Numbered from the stretch's first letter, positions 1 to 8,856 are shown. The stretch is 10,014 nt of DNA from Paracoccaceae bacterium (GCA_025458985.1 JALORM010000121.1:1-10014); one strand, 5' to 3'. Notes: generated by a model from the letters alone, not told the origin. A program made the numbers and translations.

Positions 1-137
1 GCCGCGATGATCGCAAACGAGATGATCGCCGCCCCGCCGATGGCGAAGGCGACCGGAAAGCCCGTGAGGATCCCCGCGAAGAGGCAGAGGAACACGATGA
101 TCAGGCCGATCTCGATGCCGTCGAGTCCGAAAAGCAT
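1..137 (-). CDS. dctM: TRAP transporter large permease DctM, N-terminal fragment
   Basis: Only the first 45 codons are present; the gene continues off the left edge. The translation begins MLFGLDGIEIGLIIVFLCLF and continues through a GFPVAFAIGG motif into a second hydrophobic stretch, which is the usual opening of DctM-type large TRAP permeases (DctM is the 12-helix subunit that carries the substrate using the sodium gradient in the inner membrane). The start is ATG at 137-135, preceded by an AGGGGA ribosome site six bases upstream. The gene begins 15 nt after the dctQ stop, so the two are almost certainly co-transcribed. The family call is firm despite the short length because of the motif and the context; nothing can be said of the rest. 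Confidence 0.88.
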   Translation of the reverse strand, partial: MLFGLDGIEIGLIIVFLCLFAGILTGFPVAFAIGGAAIISFAIIA

Positions 138-152
138 GATTGTCCCCTGCCC

Positions 153-1046
153 CTAGTGGGTGCCTTCGAAGGCTTCGTCACCCTCGCCAAGGGTATCCTT
201 GTCGAGATGCCGGGTATCGGCCTCCTCGCCTTCGACGAAGCCGAGGTAAGAGCGGTAGAAGACCGCGATGGCATGCAGGAAGACCATCCCGGCAAAGACC
301 ACCATCAGCACCTTGAAGAGGAAGTAGGCATCGAAGCCGTTGGGCGAGAAGCTTGTCGTCTCGACGTTCCAGCGCATGGCCCGGCTCTGCATCAGCAGCC
401 GGTCGAGCGTGGTCGTGGCGCTGGGGTTCGGAACCACGAGATGGCGCCACATAAAGTACCAGGCGAAAAGCCAGATCAGCACCGCCATCGGCATCATGAA
501 GAACAGCGCGCCGAACATGTCGATCAGCTTCTTGGTGCGGTGCCGCACGCCCGAATAGACCAGATCGACCCGCACGTGGCCGCCCTGAACGAAGGTGTAG
601 CTGACCGCGAGGCAGATGATCATGGCGTTGTAGAGCTTCAGCTCTTCCGACCACCAGGACAGGTCGCGCGCGAAACCGTAGCCCATCGGCGCAAGCTCGA
701 TCGAGGACACGCGGAAGATGCGCTGCAGGAAGACGATCATGATCTGCTGAAGCACCATGATCAGGCCCACCCAGGCGACGAGGCGCCCGAGGCCATTGGC
801 GAAGGTCTCGAGCACGCGGACCGCCCCCCAGAGGACCGCGCGCTTCCACATGCCGACCCCTGTCAGCACCAGGAAGCCGGTGAAGACGACGAAGAAGAAC
901 TCGACCGAGCCGCCGTAGTAGATGAACCGCGCGAGGTTCTCCTTGTCGGACCAGGCAAGCCAGCTTGCGGGGTGGGTCACCGCGTAGCCGAAGTTGACGA
1001 ATGCCTGCGCGATGTTGACGAAGAACCAGACGATCCCGTCCAGCAT
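153..1046 (-). CDS. dctQ: TRAP transporter small permease DctQ (long variant)
   Basis: This is the membrane subunit that pairs with DctM and docks the periplasmic binding protein. The 297-residue product has hydrophobic segments at about residues 2-22, 45-66, 88-108, 139-156, 175-200 and 240-266. The DctQ signature is visible at residues 131-163 (EELKLYN, then GGHVRVDL). DctQ proteins usually have four helices in roughly 160-230 residues, so the extra N-terminal part with about two added helices makes this a long form, as is found alongside TakP-type binding proteins. Residues 200-235, between helices, form a large polar insertion, and the C-terminus is acidic. ATG at 1046 has GAGG and a G-run just upstream. 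It lies 98 nt after dctP and 15 nt before dctM in the same operon. Confidence 0.9.
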   Translation of the reverse strand: MLDGIVWFFVNIAQAFVNFGYAVTHPASWLAWSDKENLARFIYYGGSVEFFFVVFTGFLVLTGVGMWKRAVLWGAVRVLETFANGLGRLVAWVGLIMVLQQIMIVFLQRIFRVSSIELAPMGYGFARDLSWWSEELKLYNAMIICLAVSYTFVQGGHVRVDLVYSGVRHRTKKLIDMFGALFFMMPMAVLIWLFAWYFMWRHLVVPNPSATTTLDRLLMQSRAMRWNVETTSFSPNGFDAYFLFKVLMVVFAGMVFLHAIAVFYRSYLGFVEGEEADTRHLDKDTLGEGDEAFEGTH

Positions 1047-1099
1047 GGCCTCATCCCCCCCGAAATCCCCGCGGACCGTGCGCCCCTACACGTCCGGGA

Positions 1100-1130
1100 C
1101 CGGAGGGCGCCGTCGCGCGGCGCCCTCCGG
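1100..1130 (-). promoter_or_regulatory. Strong hairpin between dctP and dctQ
   Basis: A perfect 13-bp GC-rich stem (1100-1112 with 1118-1130) with a five-base loop lies 14 nt after the dctP stop on the transcribed strand. No T-run follows on the minus strand, so it is not a classic intrinsic terminator. Hairpins at this position in binding-protein transporter operons commonly protect the upstream message from 3' decay or partly stop transcription, giving more binding protein than permease. That role is inference here; the structure is directly seen. Confidence 0.65.
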
Positions 1131-1144
1131 ACTTTGGCCGATGC

Positions 1145-2230
<1,086 letters not shown>

Positions 2231-2253
2231 CTGGTGGTTTCCTCCCCATTGGA

Positions 2254-2274
2254 CGCCCGGCCCCTGACCGGGCG
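2254..2274 (-). promoter_or_regulatory. Stem-loop in the dctP 5' leader
   Basis: A perfect 7-bp stem (2254-2260 with 2268-2274, CGCCCGG/CCGGGCG) with a seven-base loop lies just upstream of the dctP ribosome site and within the predicted transcript leader. It leaves the ribosome site free. It may stabilise the 5' end of the message; this is inference from structure alone. Confidence 0.35.
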
Positions 2275-2292
2275 GATCGTTGCGGTGGGCGG

Positions 2293-2321
2293 ACCCTAGC
2301 GGCGGCCCGGAGACGTGAAAA
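2293..2321 (-). promoter_or_regulatory. Predicted dctPQM promoter
   Basis: On the minus strand TTTTCA (2321-2316) and TAGGGT (2298-2293) are separated by 17 nt. The -35 shares four and the -10 three bases with the sigma-70 consensus, so the promoter looks weak and likely needs an activator. The predicted start near 2286 leaves a leader of about 55 nt. An inverted repeat abuts the -35 directly, as expected for an activated promoter. Confidence 0.4.
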
Positions 2322-2340
2322 TACCCACCAATACGGAGTA
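2322..2340. promoter_or_regulatory. Inverted repeat, candidate LuxR/NarL-type response regulator site
   Basis: TACCCACCAATACGGAGTA reads as two inverted half-sites, TACCCAC and (on the other strand) TACTCCG, spaced by five bases. Both halves fit the first six positions of the NarL-family heptamer TACYYMT. The element sits in the divergent region between dctP and the two-component genes. It touches the predicted dctP -35 box (centre about -45) and lies about 68 bases upstream of the predicted kinase start. The neighbouring response regulator has a LuxR-type DNA-binding domain, which makes it the natural candidate to bind here; binding itself is inference. Confidence 0.45.
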
Positions 2341-2363
2341 GCGCCCCGGGACCCTGCCCGCAA

Positions 2364-2392
2364 TTGACCGCGCCGCCCGAGGGCCGCATTCT
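2364..2392 (+). promoter_or_regulatory. Predicted promoter of the sensor kinase operon
   Basis: TTGACC (2364-2369) matches the -35 consensus at five of six bases. A weak -10, CATTCT (2387-2392), follows after 17 nt. The predicted start near 2399 would give a very short leader running straight into a strong ribosome site at 2407-2411. Confidence 0.35.
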
Positions 2393-2406
2393 GCCTGCGG
2401 CGGGAG

Positions 2407-2421
2407 GGAGGCGCGGCGCTG
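2407..2421 (+). promoter_or_regulatory. Ribosome site with possible CTG start for the sensor kinase
   Basis: GGAGG (2407-2411) is the best Shine-Dalgarno sequence in the region. Seven bases later comes CTG (2419-2421) in the kinase frame, with no stop before the ATG at 2470. The 17 added residues (LDYGRDIPAGKDRQRAG) are charged and would be a cytoplasmic tail before the first helix. The nearest alternative for the ATG is AAGGA at 2449-2453, 16 bases away, which is too far. Confidence 0.4.
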
Positions 2422-2469
2422 GACTACGGCAGGGACATCCCCGCGGGCAAGGACCGGCAGCGCGCCGGC

Positions 2470-3837
2470 ATGCGCCTGCTGCTGGTCGCGGCGGTGCCGC
2501 TGCTGCTGGCCGTGGCGGCCATCGCCGTGCTTGTCACCTGGCAGGCGCGCGCCACCGCCGAGCGCGAGATCGCCGTTCTGGAAGAACGGCTTCTGGCGGC
2601 GAAGAAGGAAGAGCTCAAGAACTACCTCTCGATCGCCCGCACCGCCTTCGGCGCGATCTATGGCAACGCGCTCCCCGACGACGAGGATGCCAAGCGCGAG
2701 GTGATGCAGCAGCTTGCCGCCATGCTCTACGGTCAGGACGGCTACTTCTTCGTGTTCGACTACGAAGGCCAGAACCTGGTCGCGCCGCGTCAGACCCTGC
2801 TCATCAACCGCAACTGGCTGTCGCTGACCGACAGCCAGGGCACTCCGATCACCGCGCGCTTCATCGAGATCGCGCGCCAGGGCGGCGGCTATCACACGCA
2901 CCTGTGGTGGAAGCCGACGACCGGCGAAGAGGCCGAGATGGTCACCTATGTCGTCGGGTTGCAGGACTGGCAGTGGGCGGTTGGCACGGGCATCTTCATC
3001 GACGACGTGCGCGCCACCGTCGCCGCCGCCCGCGAGGGCACCGTAGCGCGCATCCGCGAGACGTTCCTCTACATCGGTGCCATTGCGCTGGCCGCGCTGC
3101 TCCTCGTCTTTGGCACGGGCCTGACGCTGAACTTCCGGGAACGCCGGCTTGCCGACGCCCGGCTGAAGGCGCTGACGCAGCGGGTGTTCGACACGCAGGA
3201 GGAAGAGCGCGGCCGCGTCGCGCGCGAACTGCACGATTCGATCAGCCAGATGCTGGTCGGCGTGCGCTACGCGCTGGAACTGGCCCGGCGCCGCCTGCAC
3301 ACCGGGGATCCCCGGGCCGAACAGAGCCTCGAGAAGGGAATCGACACGCTGTCGGGCGCGATCCAGGAGGTCCGCCGGATCAGCCGCGACCTCAGGCCGG
3401 GCGTGCTGGATGACCTCGGGCTCGGCCCGGCGCTCGGCGCGCTGGTCGACGAGTTCGGCAAGCGCACGGGGATCGAGACCGAGTTCGAGACGGTCGTCTT
3501 CCGCAACCGCCTGGACCAGGAGGCGAAGATCGCGCTCTACCGGATCGCGCAGGAGGCGCTGACCAACATCGAACGCCATGCCGGTGCGCGGAAGGTCACG
3601 CTGATGGTGCGCGGCCACAAGCAGGGGGCGATCCTGCGCATCCAGGACGACGGCCACGGCTTCACCCCCGGCCAGGCCGGCGCGCAGGGGCTTGGCCTGC
3701 GCAACATGCAGGAACGCATCGAGAAGCTGGACGGGACGCTCAGGATCCTGTCGTCGAAGTCCGGCACCCTGATCGAGGCCGAGGTTCCGCTGACTCACAT
3801 GCTGCCGCCATCCACGAAGACGCAGGAAAGCGCATGA
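2470..3837 (+). CDS. Sensor histidine kinase, single Cache domain, HisKA_3 family
   Basis: This inner-membrane sensor kinase starts with a membrane helix (about residues 3-23), followed by a helical stalk and a periplasmic single-Cache domain (about 75-180, with GYFFVFDYEGQNL, NRNW and a late GLQDWQWAVGTGIFIDDV). The second helix is at 199-221. The cytoplasmic part has the HisKA_3 dimerisation box with phospho-accepting His255 in RELHDS, the N-box Asn366 in QEALTNIERH, DDGHGF (393-398) and GLGLRNMQERI (407-417), so all key catalytic residues are present. Single-Cache domains of this kind often bind small organic acids, which fits the divergent TRAP importer; the ligand is inference. The ATG at 2470 lacks a well-spaced ribosome site. 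The frame is open upstream, and a CTG at 2419 has GGAGG seven bases before it, so the true protein may have 17 more residues. It overlaps the next gene by ATGA. Confidence 0.9.
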   Translation: MRLLLVAAVPLLLAVAAIAVLVTWQARATAEREIAVLEERLLAAKKEELKNYLSIARTAFGAIYGNALPDDEDAKREVMQQLAAMLYGQDGYFFVFDYEGQNLVAPRQTLLINRNWLSLTDSQGTPITARFIEIARQGGGYHTHLWWKPTTGEEAEMVTYVVGLQDWQWAVGTGIFIDDVRATVAAAREGTVARIRETFLYIGAIALAALLLVFGTGLTLNFRERRLADARLKALTQRVFDTQEEERGRVARELHDSISQMLVGVRYALELARRRLHTGDPRAEQSLEKGIDTLSGAIQEVRRISRDLRPGVLDDLGLGPALGALVDEFGKRTGIETEFETVVFRNRLDQEAKIALYRIAQEALTNIERHAGARKVTLMVRGHKQGAILRIQDDGHGFTPGQAGAQGLGLRNMQERIEKLDGTLRILSSKSGTLIEAEVPLTHMLPPSTKTQESA

Positions 3838-4514
3838 CCGCCCCCACACCCCAAGCCCGCCCCGCGAGCATCGCGGCGCCGCACCGCGTCCGCGTGATGA
3901 TCGTCGACGATCACCCGATGGTCGCCGAGGGGATCGAGGCGCTGCTTGACTCCTACGACGACCTCCAGGTGGTCGGCACGCTCGGCAACGGTGCCGACGC
4001 CGTCGCCGCGGTCGAGCAGCTGTCGCCCGACGTGGTGCTTCTGGACCTCAACATGCCCAAGGTCGGCGGGCTTGCGGCGACCGAGATGATCCTCGAACGC
4101 CGTCCGGGCACGCGCATCCTGATCCTGTCGATGCACGACAGCCCCGAATACATCGCGACCGCGCTCAGGCACGGCGCGATGGGGTATGTGCTGAAGGACG
4201 TGCCGACCGAAGAGATCAAGGTTGCCATCGACACCGTCATGCAGGGCCGGCGGTACCTGTGCACGGGCGCGGAGGCCTCGCTGACGCCGGCCACGGCGGA
4301 CGGGCGCGAGCCGCTCACCTCGCGGGAGCAGACGATCCTGCTGCTGCTGGCCGAGGGCCGGGCCAACAAGGAGGTGGCGCTTGCGCTCGACATTTCGGTG
4401 CGGACGGTCGAGACCCACCGCAAGAACATCAAGCGCAAGCTCGGGATCTCGACCACCGCCGGGCTGACGCGCTACGCGCTGGAACATGGCGTGTTGCAGG
4501 GCACGGGGCAGTAG
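3834..4514 (+). CDS. LuxR/NarL-family response regulator
   Basis: The 226-residue product has a receiver domain (about residues 19-137) followed by a LuxR-type helix-turn-helix (about 158-216). In the receiver the acidic pair D25-D26, phospho-acceptor D71 in LLDLNMP, S99 and K121 are all in place. The output domain shows LTSREQTILLLLAEG, then NKEVALALDISVRTVETHRKNIKRKLG, the standard recognition-helix pattern. The start overlaps the kinase stop (ATGA) and has AGGA seven bases upstream, so translation is coupled and the kinase is the obvious partner. The likely targets are the divergent dctPQM genes through the inverted repeat at 2322-2340, by inference from position. About 16 residues before the receiver are unstructured-looking (Ala/Pro-rich). 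Confidence 0.93.
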   Translation: MTAPTPQARPASIAAPHRVRVMIVDDHPMVAEGIEALLDSYDDLQVVGTLGNGADAVAAVEQLSPDVVLLDLNMPKVGGLAATEMILERRPGTRILILSMHDSPEYIATALRHGAMGYVLKDVPTEEIKVAIDTVMQGRRYLCTGAEASLTPATADGREPLTSREQTILLLLAEGRANKEVALALDISVRTVETHRKNIKRKLGISTTAGLTRYALEHGVLQGTGQ

Positions 4515-4521
4515 CAAGCGC

Positions 4522-4550
4522 CGCGCGGCAGAAGGCGCGCCCGCCGCGCG
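4522..4550 (+). terminator. GC hairpin after the response regulator, weak terminator candidate
   Basis: CGCGCGGC (4522-4529) pairs perfectly with GCCGCGCG (4543-4550) around a 13-base loop, eight bases after the response regulator stop. No T-run follows, so intrinsic termination is doubtful. It marks the end of the two-component operon before the ilv promoter. Confidence 0.3.
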
Positions 4551-4640
4551 ATCACCCAAAGTTGCGCCACACCCTGCAGCCTCCGCAAGAAAACCACCCT
4601 TCGCGCGCCCGCTGCGACACTTTATGCCGCGCGACGGGAG

Positions 4641-4669
4641 TTGACCTCACCCGCGCCGCCCCCTAATGT
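4641..4669 (+). promoter_or_regulatory. Predicted ilv operon promoter
   Basis: TTGACC (4641-4646, five of six consensus bases) and TAATGT (4664-4669, with the key first, second and last bases) are spaced by exactly 17 nt. The predicted start near 4676 lies about 12 bases before the leader-peptide ribosome site, a layout typical of an attenuated amino acid operon. Confidence 0.6.
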
Positions 4670-4699
4670 CCGCCGAACTCTGGGATGGGAGCGCGGGCC

Positions 4700-4747
4700 A
4701 TGGCCGGCATTCTTGTAGTCGTAAGGACCTGGCGCATGGGCCGTTGA
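4700..4747 (+). CDS. ilv leader peptide (15 aa, MAGILVVVRTWRMGR)
   Basis: This short reading frame is too small for routine gene calling. It encodes MAGILVVVRTWRMGR and has GGAG (4688-4691) eight bases upstream of its ATG. Five consecutive codons specify branched-chain amino acids (ATT CTT GTA GTC GTA). ATT, CTT and GTA are uncommon in the surrounding genes, where ATC, CTG/CTC and GTC/GTG dominate, so the ribosome should be sensitive to shortage of charged Ile, Leu and Val tRNAs. Its last codons overlap the 5' arm of the antiterminator, and an intrinsic terminator follows 27 nt after its stop. An in-frame ATG at 4685 lacks a good ribosome site. The gene works as a sensor, not as a stable protein. 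The role follows from the well-known ilv and trp attenuation mechanism; this particular case is inferred from sequence. Confidence 0.82.
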   Translation: MAGILVVVRTWRMGR

Positions 4748-4777
4748 CACGGACTCCCTCTTGAGGACCCATGCGCC
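4731..4777 (+). promoter_or_regulatory. Antiterminator of the ilv attenuator
   Basis: GGCGCATGGG (4731-4740) is the exact reverse complement of CCCATGCGCC (4768-4777), giving a 10-bp stem. Its 3' arm shares 4775-4777 with the foot of the terminator stem, so the two structures compete. A ribosome stalled on the Ile and Leu codons leaves 4731-4740 free, favouring antitermination. A ribosome that reaches the stop at 4745-4747 covers that arm and lets the terminator form. Confidence 0.7.
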
Positions 4778-4802
4778 CCCGACCGACCCTCGGGGGCTTT
4801 TT
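4775..4802 (+). terminator. Intrinsic terminator (attenuator) before ilvI
   Basis: GCCCCCGA (4775-4782) pairs perfectly with TCGGGGGC (4790-4797) around a seven-base loop and is followed at once by TTTTT (4798-4802). This is a textbook intrinsic terminator, placed 28 nt before the ilvI start and after a leader peptide rich in branched-chain residues. It therefore acts as an attenuator rather than as the end of the upstream operon, though it could do both. Confidence 0.88.
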
Positions 4803-4830
4803 GTTGCGTGACGAAGCGATGGAGACGGAC

Positions 4831-6442
<1,612 letters not shown>

Positions 6443-6445
6443 GCG

Positions 6446-7669
6446 ATGCAGGACCGTGACGCGATCCTTGCCGGGGATGCCAGGCTGACTGCCTTCGCCG
6501 GTTTGCGGGGGTGGCAGTTCGGTATCTTCGGCGCCGCCCTCACCCTGCTCGTCGTCGGCGGCATGCTGGCGACGGCCGTGCTTCAGACCTCGGCTGACGG
6601 ACCGAAGGCGCTTCCCATCGACTTCCGCGTGTTCTGGGCGGCAGGGCAACTCTTCGTCGGGGGCGAACCCCTGGCAGTGCTCGACAATGCCCGGCTCGGC
6701 GCAACGCACAACGTCGACCCCGAGGACTGGATGCCCTGGCTCTACCCGCCGGGCTTCCTTCTGTTTGTCGCGCCTTTCGGTCTGCTGTCGTTTCCGCTTG
6801 CCCTGTTCCTGTGGACGACCCTGTCCGTCGGCCTCGCTGCCTGGGCGTTCCGTCCCTTCGTGGCCGGGGTCATGCCGCTCTGGCTGGGATTGAGCCTTGC
6901 GCCGACGTTCCTCCCATCGCTTCTGATCGGCCAGACCAGCCTTTTCTGGTTGGCGGGCGTCCTTGCGGCGCTGGCCGCCTTGCGCGGCGAACGCTGGGTG
7001 TTGGCAGGGATCTTCATCGGCTGCCTGACGCTGAAACCGCAGTTGGGCCTGATCATTCCCGTCGCGCTCCTCGCGGTGGGGGCGTGGCGCACCATCTTTG
7101 CGGCAACCGCGACGACGCTGGTTCTGGCCGTGCTTCCGACACTCGCGGTCGGGCCCGAATTCTGGGCGGGCCTCCAGGAAAACGTCGTCACTCACGGCAG
7201 GTTCGTCGTCGAGCGAATCGACAACCTGAGGCTTATGATCGGACCGTTGTCGCTTCTGGCGGGCCTGGGCATGGCCCCGGAGGCGGCTCTCAAGGTCCAA
7301 TGGGTCCTTAGCGTCATGGCCGCGGTCACCGTGTTTGCCGTCTGGCGGTCGCCGCGGGCCGGATTTGATGTGAAGGCGGCGGTGCTCCTTGCCGGCAGCC
7401 TCCTGTCATCGCCGTATCTGTGGTACTACGAAGGCGCGTTTCTTGCCGCGATTGCGCTGTTCCTCTTTCGCGCCGGTATGCTCCGGGTGCGCTTTCCCGA
7501 CATGGCCATCCTCCTGCTGCTCTGGCTGGGAAGCGGGCTGCAGGTGATCCAACGCATTCTGATGGACGAGGTGGATCTGTTTCTCGGCGCGCCGCTCATC
7601 ACGGCCTTGTTGCTTCTGACCCTCGCACTTGGCTGGCGCGCAGTGCTGAAGCCGCGCGCTAAGGGGTGA
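6446..7669 (+). CDS. GT87-family (DUF2029) integral membrane protein, putative mannosyltransferase-like enzyme
   Basis: The 407-residue product is strongly hydrophobic, with about ten or eleven predicted membrane segments. It carries the GT-C/DUF2029 landmarks: an early acidic loop after the first helix, PIDFRVFWAAG (57-67, D59 being the candidate catalytic Asp), LYPPGFLLFVAPFG (99-112), LKPQLG (196-201) and SSPYLWYYE (321-329). Family members transfer sugars from polyprenyl-phosphate donors outside the membrane; the substrate here is unknown. The ATG follows the ilvI stop by three bases and has no convincing ribosome site, so it probably relies on read-through translation from ilvI. The break in ilvI could therefore reduce its expression. 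It uses TTG and CTT leucine codons more freely than ilvI and ilvH, a possible sign of later insertion between those genes. No known role in amino acid synthesis. Confidence 0.75.
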   Translation: MQDRDAILAGDARLTAFAGLRGWQFGIFGAALTLLVVGGMLATAVLQTSADGPKALPIDFRVFWAAGQLFVGGEPLAVLDNARLGATHNVDPEDWMPWLYPPGFLLFVAPFGLLSFPLALFLWTTLSVGLAAWAFRPFVAGVMPLWLGLSLAPTFLPSLLIGQTSLFWLAGVLAALAALRGERWVLAGIFIGCLTLKPQLGLIIPVALLAVGAWRTIFAATATTLVLAVLPTLAVGPEFWAGLQENVVTHGRFVVERIDNLRLMIGPLSLLAGLGMAPEAALKVQWVLSVMAAVTVFAVWRSPRAGFDVKAAVLLAGSLLSSPYLWYYEGAFLAAIALFLFRAGMLRVRFPDMAILLLLWLGSGLQVIQRILMDEVDLFLGAPLITALLLLTLALGWRAVLKPRAKG

Positions 7670-7737
7670 GCGGCGGCATGGCGCCCCATCCCGCCGGCAC
7701 CTCCGTTCCGATCCCTTTGCGCCTGACCCGTATGGGG

Positions 7738-7765
7738 TTGCCTCGCGCGTGGAACAGGACATAAA
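7738..7765 (+). promoter_or_regulatory. Possible separate promoter for ilvH
   Basis: TTGCCT (7738-7743) and CATAAA (7760-7765) are spaced by 16 nt in the 141-nt gap before ilvH, each matching four of six consensus bases. It would give a leader of about 39 nt. The gap otherwise holds only the ilvH ribosome site (AGGGGA at 7800-7805). Confidence 0.25.
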
Positions 7766-7810
7766 GCGTCAAACCAGGCAACGCGCGGCGGAAACGGTCA
7801 GGGGACAGGC

Positions 7811-8371
7811 ATGTCGGCACTCAGGATCAAGACGGGAACGACGTCGCACTCGGCTTACGAGCTGCGCTCGTCCTATGGCGACGTGCAGGAGACGCATACC
7901 CTTGCCGTCGTCGTCGACAACGAGGCCGGCGTCCTCGCCCGGGTCATCGGACTGTTCTCGGGGCGAGGCTACAACATCGACAGCCTGACGGTGGCCGAGA
8001 TCGACCATACCGGCCACCGCAGCCGGATCACGGTCGTCACCACCGGGACGCCGCAGGTGATCGAGCAGATCAAGGCGCAGCTTGGCCGGATGGTCCCGGT
8101 GCACGAGGTGCACGACCTGACGGTGGAGGGGCCGGCGGTGCAGCGGGAACTTGCGCTGTTCAAGGTGGCGGGCACCGGCGAGAAGCGGGTCGAGGCGCTC
8201 AGGCTGGCCGACATCTTCCGCGCCAACGTGGTCGATTCGACGCTGGAAAGCTTCGTCTTCGAGATCACCGGCACGTCCGAGAAGATCGACGCCTTCGCCG
8301 AGCTCATGCGGCCGCTGGGCCTTGTCGAGATGGCCCGGACCGGGATCGCGGCCCTGTCTCGCGGGGCCTGA
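7811..8371 (+). CDS. ilvH: Acetolactate synthase small (regulatory) subunit
   Basis: The regulatory subunit binds the large subunit, raises its activity and confers feedback inhibition by valine. The 186-residue product has an N-terminal extension of about 28 residues, an ACT domain at about 29-103 with the hallmark DNEAGVLARVIGLFSGRGYN then IDSLTV, and the C-terminal ALS_ss_C domain (about 108-183, RELALFKV, ADIFRANVVD, FEITGTSEKIDAF). Length and motifs are normal and the gene appears intact, in contrast to its partner ilvI. ATG 7811 has AGGGGA about five bases upstream. It is separated from ilvI by the GT87 gene rather than adjoining it as in many proteobacteria. With ilvI broken, IlvH would have no catalytic partner encoded here. 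Confidence 0.95.
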   Translation: MSALRIKTGTTSHSAYELRSSYGDVQETHTLAVVVDNEAGVLARVIGLFSGRGYNIDSLTVAEIDHTGHRSRITVVTTGTPQVIEQIKAQLGRMVPVHEVHDLTVEGPAVQRELALFKVAGTGEKRVEALRLADIFRANVVDSTLESFVFEITGTSEKIDAFAELMRPLGLVEMARTGIAALSRGA

Positions 8372-8373
8372 GA

Positions 8374-8392
8374 CGCCCGCAGGTCGCGGGCG
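8374..8392. terminator. Hairpin between convergent ilvH and EF-hand gene
   Basis: CGCCCGC (8374-8380) and GCGGGCG (8386-8392) form a perfect 7-bp stem with a five-base loop, starting two bases after the ilvH stop. Neither strand has a T-run after it. Position between convergent genes suggests a transcript end, but the evidence is only structural. Confidence 0.35.
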
Positions 8393-8449
8393 GGGGGAAC
8401 CTCCGGCGCTGGGGAAAGGCACCGGGGGCCCCGTCAAGCCTTGCGGCCG

Positions 8450-8683
8450 TCAGTTGGCGAGCGTGCCCGCTTCCTGCGCGGCCGTCAGCTCGTCGGAATC
8501 CACCGTGCCGTCGGCATTGGCGTCGACGAGGGCGAACACCTCCGGCGTGAGGTTGGGATAGGCCGCCATCAGCTCTTCCATGGAATAGACGCCGTCTCCG
8601 TCAGTGTCGGCCACCTCTTGCGCGATGGCCATCCCGGCTACACCGAGAAGCGACGCGGTGGCTGCGATCATGACTTTCTTCAT
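8450..8683 (-). CDS. Small secreted EF-hand protein (paralogue 1)
   Basis: The 77-residue product begins with a clear Sec signal peptide (MKKVMIAATASLLGVAGMAI, cleavage probably after AIA), leaving about 55 periplasmic residues. Two EF-hand calcium loops are visible: DTDGDGVYSMEE (acidic ligands at positions 1, 3, 5 and 12) and DANADGTVDSDE. Between them lies a YPNLT motif. ATG 8683 is chosen because AAGGAG stands six bases upstream; an upstream in-frame ATG at 8740 would bury the signal peptide behind 19 residues. The closest relative in the window is the next EF-hand gene, with the same YS.EEL...YP.LT pattern. Calcium binding is expected from the loops, but the cellular role is unknown. It could act as a calcium buffer or sensor in the periplasm. 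Confidence 0.85.
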   Translation of the reverse strand: MKKVMIAATASLLGVAGMAIAQEVADTDGDGVYSMEELMAAYPNLTPEVFALVDANADGTVDSDELTAAQEAGTLAN

Positions 8684-8856
8684 GACGGTCTCCTTGTTGG
8701 TTCTGTCACTGGTTTGCGAGGGGCGGTGTTGCGCCCTCACTCTAGCAGGACGGCGCAGGGAAGGGCGTTATCCCGGGCGCGGGGGTCGCCCTGGCGCGCC
8801 GGCAAGCGCCCGCCGGATCGGGGCTGCCGTGGCGGCGGCGCGCCGCGCAGCGCGGC

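Noticed and set aside
2296..3849. 517-codon open frame on the minus strand opposite the sensor kinase
   Set aside because: It mirrors a well-supported kinase with all catalytic motifs; its translation is Arg/Ala/Gln-rich low-complexity typical of antisense frames in GC-rich DNA.
4771..4830. Earlier ilvI starts at ATG 4771 or ATG 4819
   Set aside because: 4771 lies inside the terminator/antiterminator element, and 4819 has no ribosome site; ATG 4831 has GGAG at good spacing and gives the normal family N-terminus.
8684..8760. Sigma-70 promoter for EF-hand paralogue 1
   Set aside because: A TAGAGT -10-like sequence exists on the minus strand but no acceptable -35 lies at 16-18 bases, so it is not listed as a feature.
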